Shown here: positions 36,301 through 43,557 of the stretch, in pieces
How positions within the stretch are numbered: the first letter of the stretch is position 1
Layout of the letters: every line of letters starts with the position of its first letter
NCBI GenBank assembly: GCA_003014445.1
Contig: PYGH01000001.1
Span: 620,001 to 684,000 of the forward strand
DNA from: Fusobacterium naviforme
Lineage (GTDB): Bacteria; Bacillota; Clostridia; Lachnospirales; Lachnospiraceae
Length of the DNA: 64,000 nucleotides
Reading direction: 5' to 3'
The notes under the pieces: generated by a model
The model's database searches: none
What the model saw: the letters and a program-made list of their open reading frames with translations, nothing else
What the model was told of the DNA's origin: nothing
Position numbers and translations under genes: made by a program

Positions 36301-36644
36301 ATTCCGGCTGGTTCCGCGATGAGGCGCAGGAATGGTACTACTGCGACACCGTCCATGACGGCTGGTTTGGAAAGATGAAGACCGGCTGGCACTATGACAG
36401 GGACGACAGACACTGGTATTATCTTGATCCTGTGAGCGGAAAGATGGCGACGGGCTGGGTGCTCATCGACGGAAAGTGGTACTACTTCACAACACAGAAC
36501 GGCGGCGAAACCTGGCAGTACGACTGGACGGCGGAGAAGTGGTTCTATCTCGGAAATGACAGAAGACCGCTGGGTTCCATGTTTGAGGACGAGACAACGC
36601 CGGACGGCTACCGCGTAAACGGCGACGGCGCGTGGATCAGATGA
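30378..36644 (+). CDS. Giant adhesin-like surface protein (2088 aa)
   Basis: Signal peptide to about residue 43. Order of regions: a beta-rich N-terminal domain (about 45-265); a parallel beta-helix/pectin-lyase-like region (about 270-530, DDGNEGTYTKPYKTLSKAI and repeated NGGSVTGN-type turns); MucBP-like and InlB/Listeria-Bacteroides-type repeats (about 575-1330, e.g. ISFHANGG...YTFEGWVKG, and repeated 'K/G-MP-x-Q/D-D-x-V-TYTY' ends); Ig-like/prealbumin-type units (about 1338-1530); a conserved region shared with the next protein; Gly-rich hinge (about 1892-1903); C-terminal cell-wall-binding repeats (about 1915-2088). No LPxTG. Start at 30378 behind AGGAGCAAAAGGA. Presumably non-covalently wall-attached; ligand unknown. 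Confidence 0.82.
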   Translation: MKNGTAGKRKGIVRRFLAKALALTMVFGLLAPAPAMTLTAYASEMAVEDLGERSCSSTLGVIQSSKSFDIQGKRTENTTYTTGSSSFNTSYRNNGYQTYIAVNGGDKKSIQCNKNGGVQEPEGTGVEVKMTVLPSPDNKYLFVNYYVYNKDAQVKKVNIGSCADIQIDGHSSGSGDPADAATLYKTDAGFHMLNYGNYSSFDCYTSENITGMPVPTTRWIGYYGSRSQNIFTEGGGSSVSNTDSGLAYSWSFELRPYETVQRRVAFACRVNSYYVSSQYGDDGNEGTYTKPYKTLSKAIEKIGDNKGYIYVMDYEPFTSALTLSGSDSRDITIASTDFTHEGKTTLNLPAEERIKTLERDTNYAGELFHVTGGKWSFNDITLSGSEKESASPVISVTAGRLAINSDATVTGAKGSATDKGSAIDLSGSASLAMNGGSVTGNTSAKDGRGAVHFNSTGTFAVLNAVKISGNKDAENKAANVYLPAGQCIAVEGDLEGSEIGVTTATLPEMTVGGAAPTAAGQEVVVAVPSASYPGTVVTCPFSDSFKADQSAKGLTVNVGTDTDTFHNIKNAVLRRSGYTMSFVYVDDKGTAVSGAENRPEKPYGEGAAVDEAAPAPAPGYTLTGVSVNQGSGTALTPVMSGSDMGKITGNMPAQDVVVTYTYVRRGSSISFHANGGTPEPAELKGNTGDSVHAVMPTVLKYGYTFEGWVKGVYDAGTQSWSLPTPPYTFERALPSHFPEEPVKYYAIFKPDTSVKFDYTVAYQNANGSITFQTGTAEKAHSVEDEITADQKAIHGYKWSEAASLLSPEKFDFYDGRGPVDIATFDPANGHLSGHMPGQDAAVYYRYVVDYSDPSARSNFTVKHVTASGTEVFPEHTEPYYPEDDIAAHPATVYGYDLVEAKVTKGTIADDTDGHLVSAAGENFDNAWNYSGKMPNQPVEITYIYEPNGEGYRFSVNYKDNNTDDSSLRDIIEPIEDKGKQADQPVEAECKELYGYIHSTHAAVPAAPNAQFDGDHNYSAKMPADDLTVTYTYDRDPDKWVQISYYSGPLGALSHDNESPANDPSKLVSPDVKSGGSGSYYAKVLKAGGSDEGYTWEQIRKKRLVPIAKSNSEYYRFAGWFIDSNGNQILDRDNGETLLTDTQKFDGDTAVFAYFEEVPSKWVDIKFKAGDHGTLTGAATLHTRYDDTWGAIAKPTYTPEVNYLVRGWYDGSVAMQDGDALTDGKTYTIRFYPDPNVFGTNAGDVDAAGSLDEDGQGRVTAFDTKPGYKYIITDMAGKILGVQNGSITGRVIFNDLYPGTRYQVYEASGDTDAAPGGDVSGASGMLGNPTEVLVPVVEHNYQISYDTENEGKTVLTIEPADKDADYAILDESGNVVHTPESGEGGWQTPAGNPGKVVFSGLNHGGKYTVVARPKGQSGIAAEDKRQDGTDLTMDPGGELEIPKFIVQTVNGEVVSVGDNAVGAPRYDEAHRGDAVQVSAEAADGAGHSFRFWRVLVGAVSGIGSKLKNLAFGFAMPDTNVVLTAEYQRGSSSNATVTDEVRGGNPGEMALDPDEIEDLEDSLTTDADRVLMKKNKAEVIYKVVYRKGKVRKNVSDAVREFNDYEHSSHKKAYTEAWELGVDIERYVNGRRVKRTTPSNAQFNTYVQLDKEDVDMMDYALYEYRKDPADPTNYLVEEVTLSEDPEESGGLFTFTARDGARYVLTYSKAFRLTFINEHSETQPQYTFKLRKGDSPEDTVGNPDYPNGDYSQVEDPKPDFTSTEGIYYLYKGWSRRKDRMRAFDPGDPIGKRSYIYAFYEDNKKEVTEARKALDKAIQEAMRRADDFFLKRKETGEILDKINDVVRRFEQTEPRRLTQNELEDLLSELKNFMKTYDDQLDGRYKHYDDITTHRSGGGSSGGGGGRGAGTRSVPYVPENARNYVVGTNGNWELVDAEKHEWAFVLNGGIRLTSRWAKLDYANGDINRNGWYHFNSHGLMDSGWFRDEAQEWYYCDTVHDGWFGKMKTGWHYDRDDRHWYYLDPVSGKMATGWVLIDGKWYYFTTQNGGETWQYDWTAEKWFYLGNDRRPLGSMFEDETTPDGYRVNGDGAWIR

Positions 36645-36655
36645 GGAGGAGCAGG

Positions 36656-39600
36656 ATGAAAATACGAAGACGCATCAGAGCGCGCTTCGCCGCAGCTCTG
36701 GCGGCTGTCATGGCGATCACCATGACAGCCCCGGCCCTGCCGGCGTATGCGCTGGATCACGTGGGTTACAACGATCCCTCCGTGATTCGCTTTGATCCGG
36801 GGATCGGGCCGGATCTCAATGCCAAGGATCAGCAGACTGGTCAATTTTACTGGACGGATGGAACGAGTGATGGCTATGGAGCTCTCCCGCAGGAGATAGA
36901 GGGCGGAAAAAAGCTCTCTGTTGCGCACGGAAAGGCGGGACACGCGCTGACAGAGTCAACTGATTTTGGTGGAATTGCTACGCAGGAAGCGCAGCACCCC
37001 AACGGTACCGGAACAGTTTTGAGACCGGTGCTCCCGAAGCTTCGTGGGGATGGAGCAACCATCCAGGCATGGCCGGGCTACCGCTTTGACGGCTGGTTTG
37101 ACAGTGATGGCAACAAGCTTTTGTATCTTCCCGCACACTTTTCCTACACCACTCCCACCACCTACACGGCGAGGTGGACAGGAGACAGCGAGGGTAAGTT
37201 TAACTTTACTGTTATGCATTATCGCGATCTTAACGAAGCGCGGAACCAGCAGAAAGGCGCGGGTGCGATGATCGCGGATGATACAGACCCTGAGATACAC
37301 GCGTTCAAAAAGGACGGTCCGATAGAGGTGGCTACGAATCAGGGGGTTTCCGCCACCTACCGGAGAGATATCCCCGGCTATAAGCTTCAGGACGTGCTGA
37401 TCAAGAACAATAAAAAGAGAGGGTTCGGAGAGGCCTCCGGTGCGGGAAGCATCGAACCGGAAGCTGCGAAGCTGAATGCGAGCAACAATCTGACGGGCGT
37501 CATGCCGAACGATGACCTTACAGTGGCGTACCGCTACAAGCCGAATGATCAGGTGAAATTCGCCTTTGAGGTGGAGTATGTGGATGTAGATGGCCACACG
37601 ATCAAAAGCCCGGAGCGCAAGGGCTACTCCGCAGAGGACGAGGTTTCAAAGACTCCGGACAGTATAACTGCCTATGCGTTTCAGGGCGCGGAGCTGCTTG
37701 AGGGAAAGGAGCCGAAAAAGGCGGAGCATGTCTATGCGGTGTCTGATGGCAGCCTGAATACGAGCACGGGTGAATTCAGAGGAAAGATGCCGAACCAGAA
37801 GGTGAGGATCCGCTATACGTACAGGCTGGATCCGGAGTTCACATCTGATGTTGTTGTGCATTATCGTGACAACCATGGAGAGCTGATGAAAAATATCGGC
37901 ACGGATGGCAGTGCGACGTATCATTTCAATTTCCTCGACGAGCACGAGGTGCCTGTTCCGAAGCAGAGCGGCTACACCTATCCGCCGAATATTACCTTCT
38001 CTCCGAATGCGAATTTTGTGCCAATGCAGAATCCGAAGGAGGGCTATGAGAACTTTAAGTTTAAGCTCCAGAACGGTTCCGGCAGTATTGATGTCACCTA
38101 TCTTGAGGACTTAAGTGACACAAAGAACTGGGCGCGCGTGACCTACGCGTCCGGAGCGCACGGTACAAATACCGGACCCGTTGAGCCGAAGTCCTTCCCG
38201 AAGGGAGCGCAGAAGCTCTCTGTCCTGACTAAGAACATCAGCACGGATGCAGATCCGAACTACAGGTTCAAGGGCTGGTATAAGGCGGATACCTCCGGCA
38301 AGCCCGTGGGAGACAAGCTCTCCGAAGATATAAAGCTGGACGGGGATCTGCGCCTGATCTCAGTGTTCGAGGAGACTGAGGAGGATTGGTGTGATTTAAG
38401 CTTTGTGGCGGGAAGCCACGGAAGCATTTCCGGAAAGCAGACGGCACATGTGCCGCGCGGCACGAAATGGAGCGATCTCATGCTTCCGATACCGTCGCCG
38501 GATGCGCTGTATCAGAACGACAAGTGGTACAACGAGGCAGGCGAGCCGATGGTGGACCCGAACGCTTTGATTCTCAAGGATCAGACTTATACCTTCCGCT
38601 TCACAAGGTTCAATGCGCTGCCGGATGACCACCTCCTCGCAATTCCGGATGCCTCCGGCGGCGTGACGTCGAACGGAAGCGGAAGAGTTGTGGTCAGTGC
38701 GCCGAATGAGAAGCGCAAATATGCACTTACCGACAGATATGGGAACATCATCGCCGTGCAGAGCGGCAGCGCGCTGCAGAACGGCGCCTTCACAGGACTT
38801 CCGGTCTGCGAGCAGTATTTTGTCTATGAACTTGAGGAGCATCAGAACCCGGGGGTTCATGATAACATTCAGACTGTCGATCCGGACAAGCGGAGTCAGC
38901 CTGCGCTCGCGGTGGTTCCGGCGCTCGGAAATAATTACTCCGTTGACAGCGATCCGCTGGCGGCGGACAAAAAGAAGCTCACCGTGACGCCTGCTGCTCC
39001 GGACACCGTGTATGCGCTTCTTGACGCGGACGGAAATATCGTCGCGCAGGAGGGAGCTGCAGATGGCTGGAAGACGCCGTCCGGAAGCCCGCAGACCGTG
39101 GAGTTTACGGGGCTTGATCCGAGCACGACCTACACAGTGGTGGCGCAGACTGCCTCCGGAAGTGAGACGCCGGAGGAGAAGCAGCCCATGGGAAGCACCG
39201 TTACAGTCACCGGAACGCAGAGCGCTGCTGAGAGCACATATGTGCTTCGGCTTCTTGACGGCGGCAGAGTGACGAAGATCACGAGAAACGGAAATGTCAT
39301 CGCGATCGGGGACGATGAGACCGAGGTGACAGTCCGGGAGGGTGACCTGATCAAGATTGACGCAGATACAGCGGATGCAGACGGCAACGCGTTCCGCCAG
39401 TGGAATATTCTGATCGGCGGCATGACGATCCAGCACCGCGACCGGCGGAATCAGACCGTCACCATGCCGAGAGGAGCGGTGGTTCTGCAGGCCACCTATA
39501 ATACTCCGTCGGCGACCTCTGCTGCGACGCTGGATTACGCGCCGAAGGACGGAAGGTTCGCATTGAATCCGGAGGAAGGTGCGATTGAGAAGCTCAGAAC

Positions 39601-41194
39601 AGCACTGATCAGCAATCCGACGGACGAAGCGGCACTTTCAGTTCTGAACACAGAGCTCGCCTACACAGTGCACTTTGACCGGAGGAGCGTTGCGGCATCG
39701 GTATCGAATGCGCTCAGAGAGAAAACCTCAGAGGAAAAGCTGAAGTTCCCGTGGAGCGTAAAGCTTGGTCTGACTCGTGCAGTGAATGGCGTAAACAAGC
39801 CGCTTCCCGCCTCCGGCAGCAATGCAGAGGTAAATGTGCTCGCAAGGATTGACGAGAGTCTCCTCGGCGGCATGGACTATAAGCTCTGGAGACAGTCCAC
39901 GGATACGGCAGGAGAGCTCACGTTTGAGGAGCTTTCAATGAAGCCGGATCCGAACGAGGAGGATTCCGGTTTCCGGGGAGTGTTCCACTTCCTCGCAAAT
40001 ATCGGAGATACCGTAGTTTTAAGCTACAGCAAGGCCTATATCGTTACGATCGAAGATACAAAGCGCGGCACGGTTCACAGACTGAAGGTCCGTCAGGGCG
40101 AGAGCCTTGAGGATGCTGAAAATTACATGGACATTTGGAGTGATCTGAAAACCATATGGACCAATCCGGCGACAGGCATTGAGTATGAGCTGGAGGGAAT
40201 TAAAAAGTCCAACTCTGCATCAGCTCCGAACTATGACGTGACGGATGAAGTGAAGCGGAATCTGACGCTCTATGCGCTGTACGCTCCGGCGGACGATTCA
40301 GCCTGGCAGGCAGCATGCGAAAAGCTGAAAAGAGAGACGGATGTTGCGAGTGCACTGAGCACGAACGGGAATGTATCCCCGGAGGACAGAGAGGATCTGA
40401 CCCAGGCGATCGCACATGCCAATGCTGTGCGGACACACTTGCCGAGACCGACAATAGCGGAGCTGGAAGCGGAGTATAACGCGCTGAAGGAGCTTGTGGA
40501 CAGAATTACAACAGCTAACCCGACACCGCCCGGGCCCACTCCTCCGGAACCTGTTCCGCCCACCCCACCGACGCCTGGCGGAAGCGGCGGGCATAGTGGC
40601 GGCGGAGGCGGCGGAGGCGGCGTCTCCCGGAGCATCGCTGCGAGTGCCGGACCGGGAGTCAGAAGTGCCTACCGCAGCGGAACCGACGGAAACTGGGACA
40701 ATTTTGATCCTGCGAAGCATGGCTGGGCATTTGTGACGTCTGCCGGAAATCGGCTGAAGGATCAGTGGGCGGATATCGTCTACACCTTCGGAGGCGTATC
40801 AAAGGTCTACACCTATCATTTTGATGCGGATGGCGTGATGGACAGCGGCTGGTACAGAGACGCAGCGGGAAGCTGGTACTTCCTGTCTACCGTCCATGAC
40901 GGCTGGTTCGGAGGACTCATAAAGGGCTGGCATCACGACGCAAACGATGGGAACTGGTATTATCTGAATCTCCTGGACGGCGCAATGGTGACCGGCTGGC
41001 AGAAGATTGACGGGAAGTGGTACTTCCTGAACCCGCACACACCGGAACAGACCTGGTTCTGGAATGCTGAGACGGAGCGATGGGAGTACGGCAACGGACA
41101 GAGTCGCCCGCTGGGTGCTATGTATGCGGGTGAGCAGACGCCGGACGGCTATCGTGTGGATGAGAGCGGCGCGTGGATCAGAGAGACACCGTAA
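36656..41194 (+). CDS. Giant adhesin-like surface protein, paralogue (1512 aa)
   Basis: Signal peptide to about residue 34 (PALPAYA-LD). Followed by Listeria-Bacteroides-type (YRFDGWFDSDGN) and MucBP-like repeats with the same MP-N/D-x-x-V-TYxY endings as the 2088-aa neighbour. The central and C-terminal thirds parallel that protein block by block (VYALLDADGNIV; FRQWNILIGG; VLSYSKAYIVTIED). A Pro-rich (about 1289-1305) and Gly-rich hinge precedes about 170 residues of cell-wall-binding repeats ending TPDGYRVDESGAWIR, nearly the same end as the paralogue. Starts 12 bp after it behind AGGAGGAGCAGG. Tandem duplication followed by loss of the beta-helix part (or its gain next door) is likely. Confidence 0.82.
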   Translation: MKIRRRIRARFAAALAAVMAITMTAPALPAYALDHVGYNDPSVIRFDPGIGPDLNAKDQQTGQFYWTDGTSDGYGALPQEIEGGKKLSVAHGKAGHALTESTDFGGIATQEAQHPNGTGTVLRPVLPKLRGDGATIQAWPGYRFDGWFDSDGNKLLYLPAHFSYTTPTTYTARWTGDSEGKFNFTVMHYRDLNEARNQQKGAGAMIADDTDPEIHAFKKDGPIEVATNQGVSATYRRDIPGYKLQDVLIKNNKKRGFGEASGAGSIEPEAAKLNASNNLTGVMPNDDLTVAYRYKPNDQVKFAFEVEYVDVDGHTIKSPERKGYSAEDEVSKTPDSITAYAFQGAELLEGKEPKKAEHVYAVSDGSLNTSTGEFRGKMPNQKVRIRYTYRLDPEFTSDVVVHYRDNHGELMKNIGTDGSATYHFNFLDEHEVPVPKQSGYTYPPNITFSPNANFVPMQNPKEGYENFKFKLQNGSGSIDVTYLEDLSDTKNWARVTYASGAHGTNTGPVEPKSFPKGAQKLSVLTKNISTDADPNYRFKGWYKADTSGKPVGDKLSEDIKLDGDLRLISVFEETEEDWCDLSFVAGSHGSISGKQTAHVPRGTKWSDLMLPIPSPDALYQNDKWYNEAGEPMVDPNALILKDQTYTFRFTRFNALPDDHLLAIPDASGGVTSNGSGRVVVSAPNEKRKYALTDRYGNIIAVQSGSALQNGAFTGLPVCEQYFVYELEEHQNPGVHDNIQTVDPDKRSQPALAVVPALGNNYSVDSDPLAADKKKLTVTPAAPDTVYALLDADGNIVAQEGAADGWKTPSGSPQTVEFTGLDPSTTYTVVAQTASGSETPEEKQPMGSTVTVTGTQSAAESTYVLRLLDGGRVTKITRNGNVIAIGDDETEVTVREGDLIKIDADTADADGNAFRQWNILIGGMTIQHRDRRNQTVTMPRGAVVLQATYNTPSATSAATLDYAPKDGRFALNPEEGAIEKLRTALISNPTDEAALSVLNTELAYTVHFDRRSVAASVSNALREKTSEEKLKFPWSVKLGLTRAVNGVNKPLPASGSNAEVNVLARIDESLLGGMDYKLWRQSTDTAGELTFEELSMKPDPNEEDSGFRGVFHFLANIGDTVVLSYSKAYIVTIEDTKRGTVHRLKVRQGESLEDAENYMDIWSDLKTIWTNPATGIEYELEGIKKSNSASAPNYDVTDEVKRNLTLYALYAPADDSAWQAACEKLKRETDVASALSTNGNVSPEDREDLTQAIAHANAVRTHLPRPTIAELEAEYNALKELVDRITTANPTPPGPTPPEPVPPTPPTPGGSGGHSGGGGGGGGVSRSIAASAGPGVRSAYRSGTDGNWDNFDPAKHGWAFVTSAGNRLKDQWADIVYTFGGVSKVYTYHFDADGVMDSGWYRDAAGSWYFLSTVHDGWFGGLIKGWHHDANDGNWYYLNLLDGAMVTGWQKIDGKWYFLNPHTPEQTWFWNAETERWEYGNGQSRPLGAMYAGEQTPDGYRVDESGAWIRETP

Positions 41195-41227
41195 GGCTGC
41201 ATAAAACAGAAGTGTGAGAGAAGCAGG

Positions 41228-41377
41228 ATGCTGTTATGGCAGACTGCAGAGGCGCAGGGAGCTGCTGAAAAGTGGTTCTCTGCGTGGATCAGAATTGAAG
41301 AGGATAAGAGGGGCGTCTCCATTTCGGAGACGCCCCTCTTATCAAGTATGGCCTTTTCAATCGACGTGCAGCTTTGA
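41228..41377 (+). pseudogene. Probable vestige of a third surface-protein paralogue 3' end
   Basis: A 49-codon frame reads AAEKWFSAWIRIEED around 41265-41305. AEKWF and AWIR match the two ends of the last module of the 2088-aa protein (TAEKWFYLG ... GDGAWIR), with the 35 or so residues between them missing. The DNA shows the same join (AAAAGTGGTTCT then GCGTGGATCAG). The frame continues through the terminator hairpin, so a functional gene is unlikely. Best read as a deletion remnant. Confidence 0.35.
41303..41343. terminator. Strong bidirectional terminator (18-bp perfect stem)
   Basis: 41303-41320 is fully complementary to 41326-41343 with a 5-nt loop ATTTC; the stem core is GAGGGGCGTCTCC. 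It closes the surface locus and faces the minus-strand MMPL operon. Confidence 0.85.
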
Positions 41378-41444
41378 TTTGAGAGCTTCCTGAAGCACCT
41401 GAGAGAAGTTAACCGCCTCCTACTCGATCGATGCTTGCCAGACT

Positions 41445-43544
41445 TTACTTGGCCGGCTTCTCTTTTGCTTTCGGTTTCGGAAGCGTGTCCCAGTTCATGG
41501 TGGTGCGGCCGAACAGGGGCTCCAGCTCATAGAGAATGCAGGGCAGCATGAAGGCGACTATGAAGGCGCTGATCAGCGCGCCGCGCGCCAGCAGCATACA
41601 TACCTCCCGGATCAGGTACATGCGGGAGACGAAGGCGACGCCGACGGTCGCAGAGAACATTCCGAGTGCGCTGGTGATGATGGAGGCATCCGAGGTGCTG
41701 CCCGCGAGGAGTGCAGCCTCCATTCTGTCCTTCCCGTTTCGGATCTCCTCCTGAAAGCGGGAGCTCACAAGTATCGCGTAGTCCACGGTCGCGCCGAGCT
41801 GAATCGCGCTGATCAGGATGGGAGCTATGAAGGAGATGGAGCTTCCCATCCAGTAGCACAGCCCCTGATTGATATAGATTGCGAGCTCGATCGTGAGGAT
41901 CAGGGCGAAGGGAATGCTGACTGAGCGGAAGATCATCATAACGATCACAAAGATCGCCGCAATAGAGAGATAATTGGTCGTCACATTGTCCTGCGTGAAG
42001 ACTGTGCGAAGATCCTCCGTCATGGCGGATTCCCCGGTCAGGTAGGCATTCGGGTCATAGCGGTACACGAGCTCGCTCACCTGCTTCAGCTGCTCTTTCA
42101 TCTCATTGGTCGCGGGCTCGAAGTCGGAGATGAGCATCATGAGCTGATACTCATCGGACTTGAAGATATCGCGTATTTTCTTCGGCAGAAAGAAATCCGG
42201 CACGCCGTTTCCTATGAGACTGTGGTAAGAGAGCACATGGCTGATGCCGGGTATGGCATCGAGACCGTCCTCCAGCTCTCCGAGTGTCCCGTTGTCGATG
42301 TCCGAGGAGAGGATCACAACGTGCTGCGTGGACATGTTGAAATCCTCCTTCAGCTTCGCATTTGAGGTGAGCGAGGGCAGGGAGCTCGGGAGCGAGCGGG
42401 AGATCTGGTAATATATATTTGTGTGCGTCTGTGAGTACCATGCCGGGTAGAGGCAGAGGAGGAAGGCGAGTATCCACGCTCTGCGGTGCCGGAGTATCCA
42501 GCGGTTCATCCCCGTGAAGTCCGGAAAGAGATTTTTGTGCTTATACTGCTCGATCTGGCGGTTAAAGACCAGAACAAAACAGGGAAGAATGAAGATTACG
42601 CAGACGATGCCGAGCACCACACCCTTTGCCATCACGATGCCCATGTCCCGCCCCATGGTGAAGCGCATGGCGCAGAGAGCCAGAAAGCCCGCGATGGTTG
42701 TGAGCGAGCTGCCGGAGAGCGCCGAGAAGGCCGCTGCCATGGCTTCGGCCATGGCGTCCCGGATATCCTCATGTCTGGCTTTCTCCTCTTCGTAGCGCCG
42801 GTACAGAAAGATGGAGTAGTCCATCGTGACGCCGAGCTGCAATATTGCGGCGATCGCCTTTGTGATGTAGGAGATCTGTCCGAAGAGAATATTTGAGCCC
42901 ATGTTGTAGATCACGGCGAGGCCTATGCAGCTTAAAAGAATCGGCGGCATTGCGTAGGATTCGAAGCTCAGAAAGAGCACGATCAGTGTGAGCACCACTG
43001 CAATCACCGTATAGATCGGAAGCTCTGCAATCACCAGCTCCTTGATATCCTCGACCATGGCGGACATCCCCGCCACAAAGCAGCGCTCATTCATGAGCTT
43101 TCGTATCTCAACGATGGCATTCATCGTGTCGTCCGAGGAGAGATTTGTCTCGAACTGGACGATCATCATGGTAGCCTCTCCGCTGAAGAAGTTCTTCTGG
43201 AGCTCGGAGGGAAAGAGTGAGGTCGGGACCTGAATTCCGAGACTGTCAGAGATCCAGAAGGCATTGCCCACGTGATCCAGTTTTTTGATTCTGGAGAGCA
43301 GATCGTCTGTATACTTCGGAGGCATTCCCTCCACAACAATCATGCTGGTTGCAGCAGCCTTGAAGGGATCCTCGAGCAGGTGCTCCCCCTCCACAGAGCG
43401 CACATTCTCCGGCAGATAGGAGAGCACATCATAGTTGGTTCTGGTGCCGATGTAGCCGAGGATCGAGGGAATGGTGAGAAGCAGGGCGGCGAGGATGATG
43501 AATTTCGGACGCTGGGTGAGCCAGCGCGCAAGTTTTTTTATCAT
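41445..43544 (-). CDS. MMPL/RND-family membrane transporter
   Basis: 699 aa with about twelve membrane segments in the RND pattern: one N-terminal helix (FIILAALLLTIPSILGYIG), a large external loop with coiled coil character, five helices with GVTMDYSIFLYRRYEEE, then the second half with GATVDYAILVSSRFQEE. The two duplicated GxTxDYxIFL motifs hold the proton-relay Asp of MMPL proteins. Typical substrates are lipids or hydrophobic compounds. RBS TAAGGAGGCAGCTGTC. It starts 13 bp after the exported coiled-coil gene, which is probably its partner. Confidence 0.88.
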   Translation of the reverse strand: MIKKLARWLTQRPKFIILAALLLTIPSILGYIGTRTNYDVLSYLPENVRSVEGEHLLEDPFKAAATSMIVVEGMPPKYTDDLLSRIKKLDHVGNAFWISDSLGIQVPTSLFPSELQKNFFSGEATMMIVQFETNLSSDDTMNAIVEIRKLMNERCFVAGMSAMVEDIKELVIAELPIYTVIAVVLTLIVLFLSFESYAMPPILLSCIGLAVIYNMGSNILFGQISYITKAIAAILQLGVTMDYSIFLYRRYEEEKARHEDIRDAMAEAMAAAFSALSGSSLTTIAGFLALCAMRFTMGRDMGIVMAKGVVLGIVCVIFILPCFVLVFNRQIEQYKHKNLFPDFTGMNRWILRHRRAWILAFLLCLYPAWYSQTHTNIYYQISRSLPSSLPSLTSNAKLKEDFNMSTQHVVILSSDIDNGTLGELEDGLDAIPGISHVLSYHSLIGNGVPDFFLPKKIRDIFKSDEYQLMMLISDFEPATNEMKEQLKQVSELVYRYDPNAYLTGESAMTEDLRTVFTQDNVTTNYLSIAAIFVIVMMIFRSVSIPFALILTIELAIYINQGLCYWMGSSISFIAPILISAIQLGATVDYAILVSSRFQEEIRNGKDRMEAALLAGSTSDASIITSALGMFSATVGVAFVSRMYLIREVCMLLARGALISAFIVAFMLPCILYELEPLFGRTTMNWDTLPKPKAKEKPAK

Positions 43545-43557
43545 GACAGCTGCCTCC

